From NCBI RefSeq assembly GCF_004307995.1, contig NZ_SIRE01000023.1, forward strand, positions 1 to 64,000: 64,000 nucleotides of DNA. Reading direction: 5' to 3'. Below the pieces are notes generated by a model, which was given only the letters and a program-made list of their open reading frames with translations, was not told the DNA's origin and did no database searches. This stretch comes from Paenibacillus thalictri (lineage in GTDB: Bacteria > Bacillota > Bacilli > Paenibacillales > NBRC-103111). A program made the position numbers and the translations under genes. Positions 42,522 through 51,911 of this stretch are shown here, in pieces. Position 1 is the stretch's first letter, and each line of letters opens with the position of its first letter.

Positions 42522-44024
42522 CTATGTTTCCATTTTCAATGTGCGGGCGACGTTCAACGTAAATTGCTCTACAGCTTTGTGCAAGCTGCGGTAGTACGAG
42601 CGAGTCGGCAGTCCCAGCCGCTCCGCCACCGCTTCGTGTGTTCCAATCCGTCTAATGTAAGCATGCCGTACGATGTCGGCATACAGGTTTTCGGAGGCGC
42701 CACCTTCCTCCAACTGCCGCAATGCCTGCTCGAAAAGCAAACGAATTCCGCCGGCCATACCAACCGGCTCCGGTTTAAGCGCTGCTGCCTCTCCTCCGTC
42801 CCGCTTCAGCAAAGGTTCTGCGGCACTAAGCAGCTCCGCGGATTTCTCCAGTCTGCCGTACTGCTGCAGCAGCTGCTTTACGAGCCGCTCAAGCCGCTCC
42901 AATGGAAGGACCACAGTCCCCACAGATTCCGCCGCAGCCTCCAATGGCGGTCCGGTGGGATCACAATCAAGCGCCTTGCCGCTCCATACGGACGTATCTT
43001 CCCATGCACTATCCGCCCGCAACCGGTATGCTTCATATGTTTCCGGTTTCCGCTTGCGCAGATCATATTCCGCCCAATACCTTACCGTGTCGTCCAACCG
43101 CCAGCCGCCTCCGAACTTTACGACAAACGGCATACGGCAAAATGCATGGAAATGCGCGTCATCCAGCGTACGGCCAACTATCCGCTCGACTGTCTGTTGA
43201 TCGAATTTCCACAGCATGCAGGCTGCATCCAACATCGTTTGATACGGCTCCTCCCTCATGCCGGTCAAAACTGATTTCATCAAAATGCCGATCGTATCGC
43301 TCAGCCACCACTCGTCGGAAACGTTCTGCGGCCCTCCCGCAAATCCCCCGGCAGCGCAAGCAAGGGAAAGCGCCAGCGGGATGCCACCCGCTATTTTTTT
43401 AATCCGCAGGCGCAAGCCCGGGTCCAAGCAGCCTCTGGCTGCCATATATTCGTCCGCCGCCCGCCTCGAAAGCGGCTGCAAATGGATCGAATGTATCGCG
43501 CTGCTCCATCCCGAGCGACCCCAGGCATCCCCAAGCGGGAACCGCCCGGCCATGACAACCCGAATCGAAGACGATAAACTCGGCAAAAGCCGCTGCCGCA
43601 GCCAGTCTTCGATTGAAGCGGATTCCTCCAGTGTGTCCATCAGCAGAATAAGCGGAGACTTCCGCTCGGCTTGGCGATTAAGCCGGTTGATGATATCCGC
43701 CAGCCGCTCTTGCTCATCCTTTTCGCCCTCTCCTGAGTTCTCTTGACCGCCAAGACAACAATCTATATGCGTCAGTAACGACGCCGGATTCAGGGAATTG
43801 CGACTTCCGTCCAAATGAATGAAGGTGCGGTCGCTGTTTCTCCGCATGAACATTTTCAGCAAAGCAGATTTTCCGATGCCGCCAAGTCCATGTATATACA
43901 CGAGCCGCCACGATTCGTCCCGCGCCGCAAGCCAATTCTCCAGCTCGTTTAACTCTGCCTGACGGCCTACAAACAACCTGCTTTCCTCGGCTTCCAGAAC
44001 CTCCTTTATCGTCCTCACCCGCAT
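42522..44024 (-). CDS. STAND-type ATPase, probable regulator
   Basis: A protein of about 500 residues with an NB-ARC/AAA-like nucleotide-binding module: Walker A GLGGIGKSALL (about 50), Walker B LILLMDTLE, a sensor MAGRFPL and a proline-containing winged-helix-like GGIPLALSLA box. This is the order of STAND regulators. The C-terminus (GTHEAVAERLGLPTRSYYRS) looks like a helix-turn-helix, so it may bind DNA. The middle 200 residues are unfamiliar. GGAAGTG and GGAGGGG stand before ATG 44024; upstream in-frame ATGs exist. It is convergent with the SBP gene and divergent from the module-repeat protein. Confidence 0.78.
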   Translation of the reverse strand: MRVRTIKEVLEAEESRLFVGRQAELNELENWLAARDESWRLVYIHGLGGIGKSALLKMFMRRNSDRTFIHLDGSRNSLNPASLLTHIDCCLGGQENSGEGEKDEQERLADIINRLNRQAERKSPLILLMDTLEESASIEDWLRQRLLPSLSSSIRVVMAGRFPLGDAWGRSGWSSAIHSIHLQPLSRRAADEYMAARGCLDPGLRLRIKKIAGGIPLALSLACAAGGFAGGPQNVSDEWWLSDTIGILMKSVLTGMREEPYQTMLDAACMLWKFDQQTVERIVGRTLDDAHFHAFCRMPFVVKFGGGWRLDDTVRYWAEYDLRKRKPETYEAYRLRADSAWEDTSVWSGKALDCDPTGPPLEAAAESVGTVVLPLERLERLVKQLLQQYGRLEKSAELLSAAEPLLKRDGGEAAALKPEPVGMAGGIRLLFEQALRQLEEGGASENLYADIVRHAYIRRIGTHEAVAERLGLPTRSYYRSLHKAVEQFTLNVARTLKMET

Positions 44025-44191
44025 ATCACTTCCATTCCCCTCCATATTTCTTTCATTATAATTGAACGTTAGCAAGTTTGGCAGTGTTTTGGCATTGAGG
44101 GTGGCAGTGAAACTACTTTATTTTTAATGAAAGCTGCGCCTTTAAGCGGCATGTAGCCCAATTGAAAAAGACATGGAAAGGGAGATTCCGA

Positions 44192-46039
44192 ATGGTTCGA
44201 AAAGTATCCTTGCTCCTCTCCGTTTTGCTCGCAGCGGCATGGTTTATGGCACTTGCATCTGCAGGTGCAGCCGCCAAACCTGTCGTTTGGGGAGCCGTGC
44301 AGAAAGCGACCTACAATAATTTAAAATACGGCGCGCTCATCATTAACAGTCCGTTAAGTGACGGAGGATTCTCATTGGCATCCGGCAGTGTCGTCAAAAA
44401 AACCGATGATGCCGATTTCGTGCTGACCACGTTTAACGAGTTCGGAGCACGCGGTGTAGCTATCGTCGACGAAGAGTTAAGCGACACGACCAAGACGGTA
44501 CCGTCTCTCACCCGAGACCATGCCAAGATGGAGGCCGGCACCGTTTACTTCATCATGACGCATGACGGCGGTTATGCCAAAATCCGGCTGGACCGCGTCA
44601 CCTCCTCCTTGGTGACCTTCTCTTATGTGACGGAGAAGGCGGAATCTACCGCGCCGCAGCCGAACCCGCAAAACACGCAGCTGGCGACCGACAGCAAACC
44701 GTCTAAACCCGCTGACAGCTCGCCGTCCGTCAAATCCGCCGATACGCCGCCCGCCAAGCAGCCGGACGGAGGACCGGTTCCGGCCAAGCCGAATGCCGAT
44801 AATACCAACGGTGATAAACCGGCAGCCAATACGCCGCCGCCCAAATCGGCTCAGGTCGGACCTCTCAAGTTCCCGATTCAGTGGGGCGAGACGAGAAAAG
44901 CGAGTTACAGCGGCCTGAAGTACGGAGCTCTCACGATCAACAATCCGTTAAGCGACGGAGGTTTTTCTATATTTTCCGGTAAAACCGTCAGCAACACCGC
45001 TGAAGCCGATTTTGTCATTACAACCTTTACCGAAATGGGCGGCCGATTCGTTTCCAAAGTGAATGAAAGCTTGCCCGAGCCCACCAAGTCGATCACCATT
45101 CAGAAACCTGATCATCAGAAAGCGGAACAAGGCAGCGTGTATATCGTCAAGTTGAGCAACGGACAATATGCCAAGCTGCAACTGGATCGCCTGACGAACA
45201 ATGCCGTTTCGATTTCTTACGTTTTGCAAGAAAATAATCGCGCCCGAACTGCCTCAACCGTGCTGCTGCAAGCGGGCAGCAACACTGCCGCCATTAACGA
45301 TCAGAACATAACGCTTGATAATAAAGCCGAGTTGATCGAAGACGAGATGTGGGTGCCGCTGAGATTTTTCACCAAAGTGCTCGGAGTGGAGTTGCTTTGG
45401 GATCCTACCGAGCAGATTCCCTATTTAAAAAGTGGCGATAATCTGCTTGCGATGACACTCGACGATAGCATGCGCGCTTCGGTCGATACAACGTTTAAAC
45501 ATATGGATAAACCGGATGCTGTGCTGGCTTTGCGGCTCATGGTGCCGCTTAAACGGATAGCCGAATCTTTTGGCTTTCAGGTCGAAATCGACGGTGAGAA
45601 CGGCTCCGCCTCAGTAGTTGGTCTAATGGAGACAACTGAGCCACAAACCGACATCGCCGCTGCTGACGAGATAGCTCCTTTTATCGATAAGCCAATCAAG
45701 CTGCGGATCGCCGGGGCGGTCTTGTGGGATCGCGAGCGTATCGGCAGCGGCGGAACCATTGCTCATGAGAGCGGCGTGCTTTCCCCTGGAGCGGCAACGG
45801 CATCGGTGTTGAGCATCCGCGCGGACGGCACATACAGCTGGACCAACAATGTGATGGATGGCGCCGATTTAGCCGGAACTTGGGAAGCCAGCCATTATTC
45901 CGAATACCCCATCGTTCTGCATCACGGCGAATCGGGTAAAGACTGGTATCTTGGAGCAAGCGGCCAAGGAACCTGGGGCGGCGGAGACGTTATTCTCTGG
46001 GACCGCTCTGCGCTTTCGTATAATGGCGATTTCGAATAA
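44192..46039 (+). CDS. Secreted copper-amine-oxidase-N-like protein, tandem modules
   Basis: A 615-residue secreted protein. After a signal peptide (KVSLLLSVLLAAAWFMALAS) come two similar modules of about 115 residues (each with LKYGAL.INxPLSDGGFS and ADFV.TTF.E), separated by a Pro/Lys/Asp-rich linker. Then there is a copper amine oxidase N-terminal-like stalk domain (LDNKAELIEDEMWVPLRFFT, about 365-500) and a C-terminal unknown domain. Catalytic residues of amine oxidase are absent, as is usual for such domains in Paenibacillus. AAAGGGAG is seven bases before ATG 44192; a TTG ten codons earlier is unsupported. Confidence 0.82.
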   Translation: MVRKVSLLLSVLLAAAWFMALASAGAAAKPVVWGAVQKATYNNLKYGALIINSPLSDGGFSLASGSVVKKTDDADFVLTTFNEFGARGVAIVDEELSDTTKTVPSLTRDHAKMEAGTVYFIMTHDGGYAKIRLDRVTSSLVTFSYVTEKAESTAPQPNPQNTQLATDSKPSKPADSSPSVKSADTPPAKQPDGGPVPAKPNADNTNGDKPAANTPPPKSAQVGPLKFPIQWGETRKASYSGLKYGALTINNPLSDGGFSIFSGKTVSNTAEADFVITTFTEMGGRFVSKVNESLPEPTKSITIQKPDHQKAEQGSVYIVKLSNGQYAKLQLDRLTNNAVSISYVLQENNRARTASTVLLQAGSNTAAINDQNITLDNKAELIEDEMWVPLRFFTKVLGVELLWDPTEQIPYLKSGDNLLAMTLDDSMRASVDTTFKHMDKPDAVLALRLMVPLKRIAESFGFQVEIDGENGSASVVGLMETTEPQTDIAAADEIAPFIDKPIKLRIAGAVLWDRERIGSGGTIAHESGVLSPGAATASVLSIRADGTYSWTNNVMDGADLAGTWEASHYSEYPIVLHHGESGKDWYLGASGQGTWGGGDVILWDRSALSYNGDFE

Positions 46040-46049
46040 GCCGGAGTAG

Positions 46050-46098
46050 AAAAAGCTGCTTCCATGGCCCCCAACGGAGCTGTGAGGCAGCTTTTTTC
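46050..46098 (+). terminator. Terminator of the tandem-module protein gene
   Basis: AAAAAGCTGC (46050-46059) and GCAGCTTTTTT (46087-46097) form a stem with a loop of about 27 bases and a good T run. Confidence 0.8.
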
Positions 46099-46191
46099 TT
46101 CAGTCGCGAACGCGTCTTTGCGGAAAAGGATGTTTGACTGCGGCGGCGAATAATATGAGAAAGAAACTTACCACGCGGAGTTGGATGCGCA

Positions 46192-47994
46192 GTGAATGAG
46201 ATGATCCTAAGTTGGTTGCAGGCAGGCCGCATCGCTGAAGCGGTCATGCGGCTGGAAAACGAAATATTGCAGGGCCGCGAAGTCGACGGCGCCATATTGC
46301 GGATGTTAACTCCCTCTCATCTGCAAAGCTCCCCCCTGCTGTTAAAAGCCCGCGGGCAATGCGAATATAAGCTCGGTAACCTCAATGAGGCGGGACGGCA
46401 CATGGCATCGGCGGTGAAACTGCTCGCGCGCCAATCTTTTCGAAAGCCCCTTCTATCCGCGATGGCGGTATGGGCCGATATTTTGCTGAGGACCGGGGAA
46501 TTGAATTCTGCGGAAACGCTGATTCAATTCCTGCTTAATGAGTACACCTCAACCTCCGAACCGGATGTGGAAGGCGACGTGCCATATGTGATAAGCAGAG
46601 GCTCACGGCTGCTAAACGACTCCGTTGATGCCACGAAGCTGCTGCTTGAGGCGTTCCGCCTGTTTGCCAGAGATAACCGGCAGGAGCAAGCAGATGTGGC
46701 ACTTGAGCTGCTATTGATGGAGCATATCAATCCCGCTCTGGAAGTATCGCTGCACATTCATTTGCAAAAGCTGGTATCCTTGGATACACGATATGCCGGG
46801 TATCTGCACTTCGCCGAAGCGATTGGACTTATGAAAGAAGGCCAGTGGAAGGCCGCTGCCGATATGCTCCACACTGTACCGCAGAAGTTGCATTCATACT
46901 ACTGGATGGCCGTAGCCGAGCTCCGGCTTGTGCAGGCTCAATTGCGTGCGCAAGGCGCTGCGGCCGCTGAGCAAATTGGCGTTGCGTTATGCCGAATTGA
47001 GCAAACCTGCGCGGCAGACTGGGAGCTTCACTATGCGATCAAGCTTGTTAAATATGAAGCTTATCTAGCAGCAGGCAACTCGGAAGAGGTGGATCGTGTT
47101 TTACGCGAAGCGGAAGCGATTGCAGACATGTTAAAGCTGCATCACCCTTCTGCCAAGGAGCGAACCGGCATGCTTCAACCTGCGGACTTTCCGGATCACC
47201 CCCGCCTCAATCAAGCCGGTGCTGCAGCTGCAGATGAAATCAGACCCGCCGCCGCACGATGGAAAGTTCACTTCTTTGGCGGTCTTAAAATCACTTCTCA
47301 AGGTACGGAACTAACCGGCATTGGGTGGAAACGGAAAAAAGCCAAAGAGCTGTTCATCTATTTACTTCTTCAGCCAAACTACTCGGCAAACAAAGAGGAA
47401 GCCGCCGAGCAGTTATTTCAGCAGCGTGATCCGGACCGGACCTTTAAGCATCTGTATGTCATTGTCCACCAGCTTCGAAAAGCGCTGCAAGCCACCATAC
47501 TGACGGAAGACGGCGTGATTATCAAAGACGAGCAAATCCGGTTAAACGAGTCGGTCATCGAGTTTGTCGATGTAGAACAATACATCAGTCTGCTGAAGAT
47601 TGCCGATCAATTGTGGATGCAGGAACGCGCTCTTGCCCTGGAATTTTACACGAAAGCTTATGCCCAATACGACAAGCTGCTGCCCGAATACCCTTATCTC
47701 GATTGGGTGGAGAAACAGCGGGAGTTTCTTCTCGGCAAACAGCTTTATGTCTTACAAAGACTCGGCAGCACAGCCGAACAACAGAAGGAGCATGAACAAG
47801 CCGAGCTGTATTACCGGGAATGGCTTGAGCTCGCCCCATATCATGAGGAAGCTTATCAAGCTATGATCAGACTGCTGATCGCCACCGGAAGGGACCATGA
47901 GGCGGAACGCTGCTACAATCAATTGGCGGTAATGTGCCGTGAACAGTTGAATGCCAGGCCTACAGAGGAAACAAGGCGTCTCCTTTTCCGGTAA
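46192..47994 (+). CDS. BTAD/SARP-like transcriptional regulator with TPR-like region
   Basis: A 600-residue regulator. The first 350 residues are helical and TPR-like (GNLNEAGRHMASAVKLL, TGELNSAETLIQFLL). Then comes an OmpR/PhoB-type winged helix (VHFFGGLKITSQGTEL, WKRKKAKELFIYLLLQPN, HLYVIVHQLRKAL, about 365-460) and a bacterial transcriptional activator domain (about 470-600: YPYLDWVEKQREFLL, HEQAELYYREWLELAPYHEE). The usual SARP order is HTH then BTAD, and here a large sensor-like region precedes them. The start is GTG with CGGAG upstream. Targets are unknown; it is located between the surface protein and the RsbW/STAS pair. Confidence 0.85.
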   Translation: MNEMILSWLQAGRIAEAVMRLENEILQGREVDGAILRMLTPSHLQSSPLLLKARGQCEYKLGNLNEAGRHMASAVKLLARQSFRKPLLSAMAVWADILLRTGELNSAETLIQFLLNEYTSTSEPDVEGDVPYVISRGSRLLNDSVDATKLLLEAFRLFARDNRQEQADVALELLLMEHINPALEVSLHIHLQKLVSLDTRYAGYLHFAEAIGLMKEGQWKAAADMLHTVPQKLHSYYWMAVAELRLVQAQLRAQGAAAAEQIGVALCRIEQTCAADWELHYAIKLVKYEAYLAAGNSEEVDRVLREAEAIADMLKLHHPSAKERTGMLQPADFPDHPRLNQAGAAAADEIRPAAARWKVHFFGGLKITSQGTELTGIGWKRKKAKELFIYLLLQPNYSANKEEAAEQLFQQRDPDRTFKHLYVIVHQLRKALQATILTEDGVIIKDEQIRLNESVIEFVDVEQYISLLKIADQLWMQERALALEFYTKAYAQYDKLLPEYPYLDWVEKQREFLLGKQLYVLQRLGSTAEQQKEHEQAELYYREWLELAPYHEEAYQAMIRLLIATGRDHEAERCYNQLAVMCREQLNARPTEETRRLLFR

Positions 47995-48058
47995 ATCTGC
48001 AGCTATCGTATTGTAAACCGTCTGTAAGCAAGATTTCGTATGATGATATAAAGCAAAT

Positions 48059-48160
48059 GCTGCCATGAACCAAGGGCAGGCCACTGAAAAAATAGCTTAA
48101 GTGAGCGAAATCATGCTGAAGAAGCGCCAGCGTTCGCTTTTTCAGTGGCCATGGGCAGCT
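48059..48160 (+). repeat. Palindromic repeat element, copy 3
   Basis: The inner inverted repeat GGCCACTGAAAAA (48079-48091) and TTTTTCAGTGGCC (48138-48150) flanks AAGTGAGCGAAATCATGCTG and AAGAAGCGCCAGCGTTCGCT, the core shared with copies near 0.9 and 30.1 kb. An outer GCTGCCATG / CATGGGCAGC pair surrounds it. It ends one base before the GGAGG ribosome site of the RsbW-like gene. Confidence 0.85.
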
Positions 48161-48176
48161 TGGAGGATGATGTGAC

Positions 48177-48602
48177 GTGACCGTATGTATTCCATATGAA
48201 AAGCATTGGACATTGGACAGTGTCATTGGAGAGGAAAAGGTACTGTTAGATGAGCTCGCTGTTATTTTAATGAAGCTGGACCCCGCGTCCGCTCGTTCCA
48301 ATGACATCTTGTCCGCCGTTGCGGAAGCTTGTCTGAATGCATTCGAACACGGAAACCGTCTCATCCCAACCCTGCCGGTTCAGGTCTATATGGTGGTTGA
48401 CGATGGCAGCTATTGCTTCCGCATTTTCGACGAGGGATCGGGTTTTACTCCCATTCTTTCATCGATAGACCGGACTGACACACAGCAAAAAGAAGCAAGA
48501 GGCTGGGGGCTGCTCATAATGCGGAATTTAGCGGACCGCTGCGAATGCGGAAGAAACGATGACCATTTTTATGTGGAACTGCAATTTAGACGTTCGGAGT
48601 GA
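48177..48602 (+). CDS. RsbW/SpoIIAB-like anti-sigma kinase (HATPase)
   Basis: A 141-residue GHKL-fold serine kinase. The N box is SAVAEACLNAFEHGNR, G1 is RIFDEGSGF and G2 is EARGWGLLIMRNLAD. Such proteins bind either a sigma factor or an unphosphorylated STAS antagonist, and phosphorylate the latter. The GTG start has GGAGG about 10 bases upstream. The stop overlaps the first possible start of the STAS gene, so they are translationally coupled. No sigma factor gene adjoins, so the output could be a distant sigma factor or another target. Confidence 0.9.
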   Translation: MTVCIPYEKHWTLDSVIGEEKVLLDELAVILMKLDPASARSNDILSAVAEACLNAFEHGNRLIPTLPVQVYMVVDDGSYCFRIFDEGSGFTPILSSIDRTDTQQKEARGWGLLIMRNLADRCECGRNDDHFYVELQFRRSE

Positions 48603-48607
48603 TGCAC

Positions 48608-48973
48608 ATGGAGGAGACATTTTTCGCAAATGTTCGAGAGACAGGTCAAACCGTTATCATAGACATGTCGGGAGATTTATCCAAGAGCGCTCATGAGCCG
48701 CTGCTCGGACTATTCAACTGGGAAACGAAAAAAGAAGATACGTGCTGCATTATCCTGAATTTTTCGCAGGTCAATTATATTAACAGCCTGGGCATCGCTT
48801 TGCTTATTCGGCTAACCCGCAAAACGGAGCGGGCCGGCTATCAAACATTCGCTTACGGCATATCGCCTCATTATCACAAGCTGTTTCTGATGGTGGGGTT
48901 GGCGGAACATATGATGATTTACCCGGATGAATATTCGATTATGCAGCGTATTGAAACTTTAAACTCACTATAA
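48608..48973 (+). CDS. STAS-domain anti-sigma antagonist
   Basis: A 121-residue STAS protein like SpoIIAA/RsbV. Key stretch: INSLGIALLIRLTRKTERAG, where the Ser of INSLG is at the usual phosphorylation position. When dephosphorylated it would bind the kinase encoded just upstream and free its target. GGAG eight bases before ATG 48608 decides the start; the GTG and ATG at 48599 and 48602 are too close to the ribosome site. The PP2C-fused membrane protein at 51.9-53.8 kb is the obvious candidate phosphatase. Confidence 0.9.
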   Translation: MEETFFANVRETGQTVIIDMSGDLSKSAHEPLLGLFNWETKKEDTCCIILNFSQVNYINSLGIALLIRLTRKTERAGYQTFAYGISPHYHKLFLMVGLAEHMMIYPDEYSIMQRIETLNSL

Positions 48974-48975
48974 TG

Positions 48976-49016
48976 ACAGGGCTCTGGCGATATCTCGTCA
49001 AGGCCCTGTTTTTTTG
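48976..49016 (+). terminator. Terminator of the kinase-STAS operon
   Basis: ACAGGGC (48976-48982) and GCCCTGT (49003-49009) form a 7-bp stem with a 20-base loop, followed by seven T, just after the STAS stop. Confidence 0.85.
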
Positions 49017-49185
49017 TAAGTTTTTTGTAATGGCCTATTGTTAGTGGCCTGTAAGCCGCGCCGTGTAAAATACGATTCGAATTCAACTGAAATTGTTTAT
49101 TTTATCGATCTTGTGAAAGCGAGGTGACCGCAAGCTCAACCACAGGTTCCAGCTTCAGTCGAACTAACGTATACGAGGAGGAATT

Positions 49186-51852
49186 ATGAAATTTTACAGT
49201 AAACGCAATCTGCTCGGCCGGTGCATCATCGTCATGCTGATTTTAAGTCTCGCGTTTTCTTCGCTTGGCATTGTGTCTGCGGAAGACGGCTCCAAGGACA
49301 TCAAAGGACATTGGGCCGAGCGGCAGTTACAATCGTGGATAACGAAAGGTTTTATTCAAGGTTATGCGGACGGGAGCATACGGCCCGATACTTCTGTGAC
49401 CAGAGCCGAATGGATGACGCTTGCGAATCGTGCATTTGGACTTAGCGAGAAGGCCGCTGTTACCGCTTCGGATGTCAACCCGCAAAGCTGGGAGTACGAA
49501 CAAGCTGCCATTGCCATAAAAGCCGGGTATGTGAGCGGGTACGAGGACGGCACCTTAAGACTTGGAAACGATGTCACCCGACAAGAGACGGCCGCCATGA
49601 TCGTCAAATTGCTACAACTGGATCAAGGCCAGTTGTCCGCACTGGATCGTTTTCGCGATAAAGCCGATCTTCCTGAATGGAGCAAGGGTCCATTAGCAGC
49701 TGTTGTCAGCAAAGGGATTTTGGACGGTTATGAAAACGGAACGCTGGGCTTCAACCGGAGTGTAACCCGAGCCGAAGCCGTTGTCATCCTGGACCGCGCT
49801 TTACAAGGAGGCTCAAAAACGGCATTTCATCAAGCCGGCACCTTCGGGCCCGCGGCAGGCAACGAGACCATAACCGGAGATGTGCTGATTAACGCATCGG
49901 GCGTTACACTGCGGAACGTAACCATTTCCGGAAGCCTGACACTCGGCGAAGCTATCGGCGAAGGCGACGTCACGCTGCAAAATGTCACTGTAAAAGGCGA
50001 TACATACGTTTACGGCGGCGGCAGCAACTCCATTCACCTGAAGGACAGCGTTCTGGTGACCATCTTGGTCAATAAGAAGACCGGTGAAGTGCGAATTGTT
50101 GCGGAGGGGAAAACTTCCGTGAAACAGGTGGATGTACGTACCGGTGCTATCTTCGACGGCTCGAATGCAACGGGTAGCGGCTTTTCCAATGTGCGGTTGC
50201 AGGAACAGCTTCCGGCAAATTCGAAAGTCACGCTGCTCGGCCAGTTTGAAAGTCTTGATATTTCGGCCCAAAGCATTATAGTCGACATACCGAGCGGCTC
50301 CGTCAACAACGTCACGGTATCCGAACAAGGCGGCAACTCATCGATCCGGCTGGGCAAGGACAGCAAAATTGTCGAACTTGTATTAAATGCCGTCACGAAA
50401 GTTTTGGGGGAAGGGAAAGTCGACAAAGCGACATTGGGGAAAGGCGCTGAAAACTCCACGTTCCAAACTGCTCCCGCTTCGTTCAGTTCCTCGGGCAGCT
50501 CCGGCTCAGGCGGCGGAGGTGGTGGTGGAGGCTACTCGCCATATATAGAATTCATCGCGGCTCCGACGGCTACTCCTGTATCAGGTCAGGTGACCGTTGG
50601 CACCGCCGTCTATTTAAGTACAACAACGGCAAATGCCGCGATTCACTATACACTGGACGGCAGCTCGCCAACAGTTGCTAGCTCCGTTTACTCGAGCCCG
50701 ATTATCGTCAACTCGAATATGACCGTTAAAGCGATTGCCGCCAAAAACGGACGAACCAGCGAGACGTCGGTGTTTACCTATACGGTTCCTGCCGTTCCTG
50801 ATACTGAACCGCCGGCTTCAGTCACCGGGCTTGTTTACCGTGATGTCACGTGGTCTTCGTTAACCTTGGCTTGGAATCCCGCCAGCGATAACGTGGGCAC
50901 TGTCGGTTACGCCGTTTACCAGAATGGCGCTAAAATCGCAACCGTTACCGATACGGTGTATCAAGTGACCGGACTCGCTCCTTCCACTCCGTATTTGTTT
51001 GGAGTCAGCGCATATGACGCTGCAGGCAATTCCAGTGGTTTAACTACGGTAAGCGCCACAACATATGCTTATTCACCGGCGTTATTCACCGTATCGACAA
51101 CCGCGTTCAGCGGGGGCGGAGCCATTCCTGTCCAATATGCATACGACGGAGAGGGCTGGATTGGCGCCGCTAACACAAGCATCCCGGTTAGTTGGACCAA
51201 TCCGCCGCCCGATACCCGGTCATTTGTCGTCATTGTATACGACCCGGATGCTTCGGACTTCCTGCATTGGACGGCCATTAATATTCCCGCTTCGGTCACT
51301 TCACTGGCTGAAGGCGCATCGAGAACCGCCATGCCGTCAGGCAGCGTTGAGTTGGGCAGTCATCTCGACGGCAAAGCCGGATACGGCGGGCCCTTTCCGC
51401 CGGCGGGTGCGCCGCATCATTACCACGTAGCGGTGTACGCTTTAAATACGGATCACCTTGAAGGGTTCACCGAGATACCGGGCTACCCTCTTATGGACAG
51501 CTACAGCGGATTAATTAGCAAGATGAACGGAAAAATCTTGGCAAGCGCCGAAACAGTCGGAACCTTCCAGTTCCAAAGCAACCTGATTCCTGCACTCGCG
51601 GTGAAAGAAGTCACCGCAAAGGACAACACCAGCGCTCGCGTTTCGTTTAATACAACACCGTCTGCTGCGCCAGTGGCCGGAGATTTTACCTTCGACAACG
51701 GCCTTACCGTCACAGCGGTTGCTATCGACTATACGTTATACCCGTTCAAGCATTTCACCATCACGACCAGCAGTCAGACGCAGGGACAAAATTATCATTT
51801 GAGTTATAAAGGTGCACCAAGCGGGCTGACTTTGGTTGGGGCAGGGAACTAG
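49186..51852 (+). CDS. SLH surface protein with FN3 and PEBP domains
   Basis: An 888-residue cell-surface protein. Signal peptide (CIIVMLILSLAFSSLGIVSA) and three SLH domains (about 35-210: DIKGHWAERQLQSWITKGFI, GYADGSIRPDTSVTRAE) would anchor it to pyruvylated wall polymers. Next are about 250 residues of beta-helix-like unknown sequence ending in a Gly-rich linker, a chitobiase/hexosaminidase C-terminal-like domain (IHYTLDGSSPTVASSVYSS, about 455-540), FN3 (about 545-630), a PEBP/YbhB-like domain (FVVIVYDPDAS, about 635-790) and a short C-terminal beta domain. AGGAGG precedes the ATG. The PEBP-SLH combination is unusual. Confidence 0.88.
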   Translation: MKFYSKRNLLGRCIIVMLILSLAFSSLGIVSAEDGSKDIKGHWAERQLQSWITKGFIQGYADGSIRPDTSVTRAEWMTLANRAFGLSEKAAVTASDVNPQSWEYEQAAIAIKAGYVSGYEDGTLRLGNDVTRQETAAMIVKLLQLDQGQLSALDRFRDKADLPEWSKGPLAAVVSKGILDGYENGTLGFNRSVTRAEAVVILDRALQGGSKTAFHQAGTFGPAAGNETITGDVLINASGVTLRNVTISGSLTLGEAIGEGDVTLQNVTVKGDTYVYGGGSNSIHLKDSVLVTILVNKKTGEVRIVAEGKTSVKQVDVRTGAIFDGSNATGSGFSNVRLQEQLPANSKVTLLGQFESLDISAQSIIVDIPSGSVNNVTVSEQGGNSSIRLGKDSKIVELVLNAVTKVLGEGKVDKATLGKGAENSTFQTAPASFSSSGSSGSGGGGGGGGYSPYIEFIAAPTATPVSGQVTVGTAVYLSTTTANAAIHYTLDGSSPTVASSVYSSPIIVNSNMTVKAIAAKNGRTSETSVFTYTVPAVPDTEPPASVTGLVYRDVTWSSLTLAWNPASDNVGTVGYAVYQNGAKIATVTDTVYQVTGLAPSTPYLFGVSAYDAAGNSSGLTTVSATTYAYSPALFTVSTTAFSGGGAIPVQYAYDGEGWIGAANTSIPVSWTNPPPDTRSFVVIVYDPDASDFLHWTAINIPASVTSLAEGASRTAMPSGSVELGSHLDGKAGYGGPFPPAGAPHHYHVAVYALNTDHLEGFTEIPGYPLMDSYSGLISKMNGKILASAETVGTFQFQSNLIPALAVKEVTAKDNTSARVSFNTTPSAAPVAGDFTFDNGLTVTAVAIDYTLYPFKHFTITTSSQTQGQNYHLSYKGAPSGLTLVGAGN

Positions 51853-51863
51853 GAGATAGAGAT

Positions 51864-51901
51864 AAGGGCAGGCGAAAGGTCATTTCGCACTGCCCTTTTT
51901 T
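51864..51901 (+). terminator. Terminator of the SLH-PEBP gene
   Basis: AAGGGCAGGCGAAA and TTTCGCACTGCCCTT form a stem with one mismatch, followed by T. It also separates the convergent MFS-PP2C gene. Confidence 0.85.
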
Positions 51902-51911
51902 CTGTATGAGC

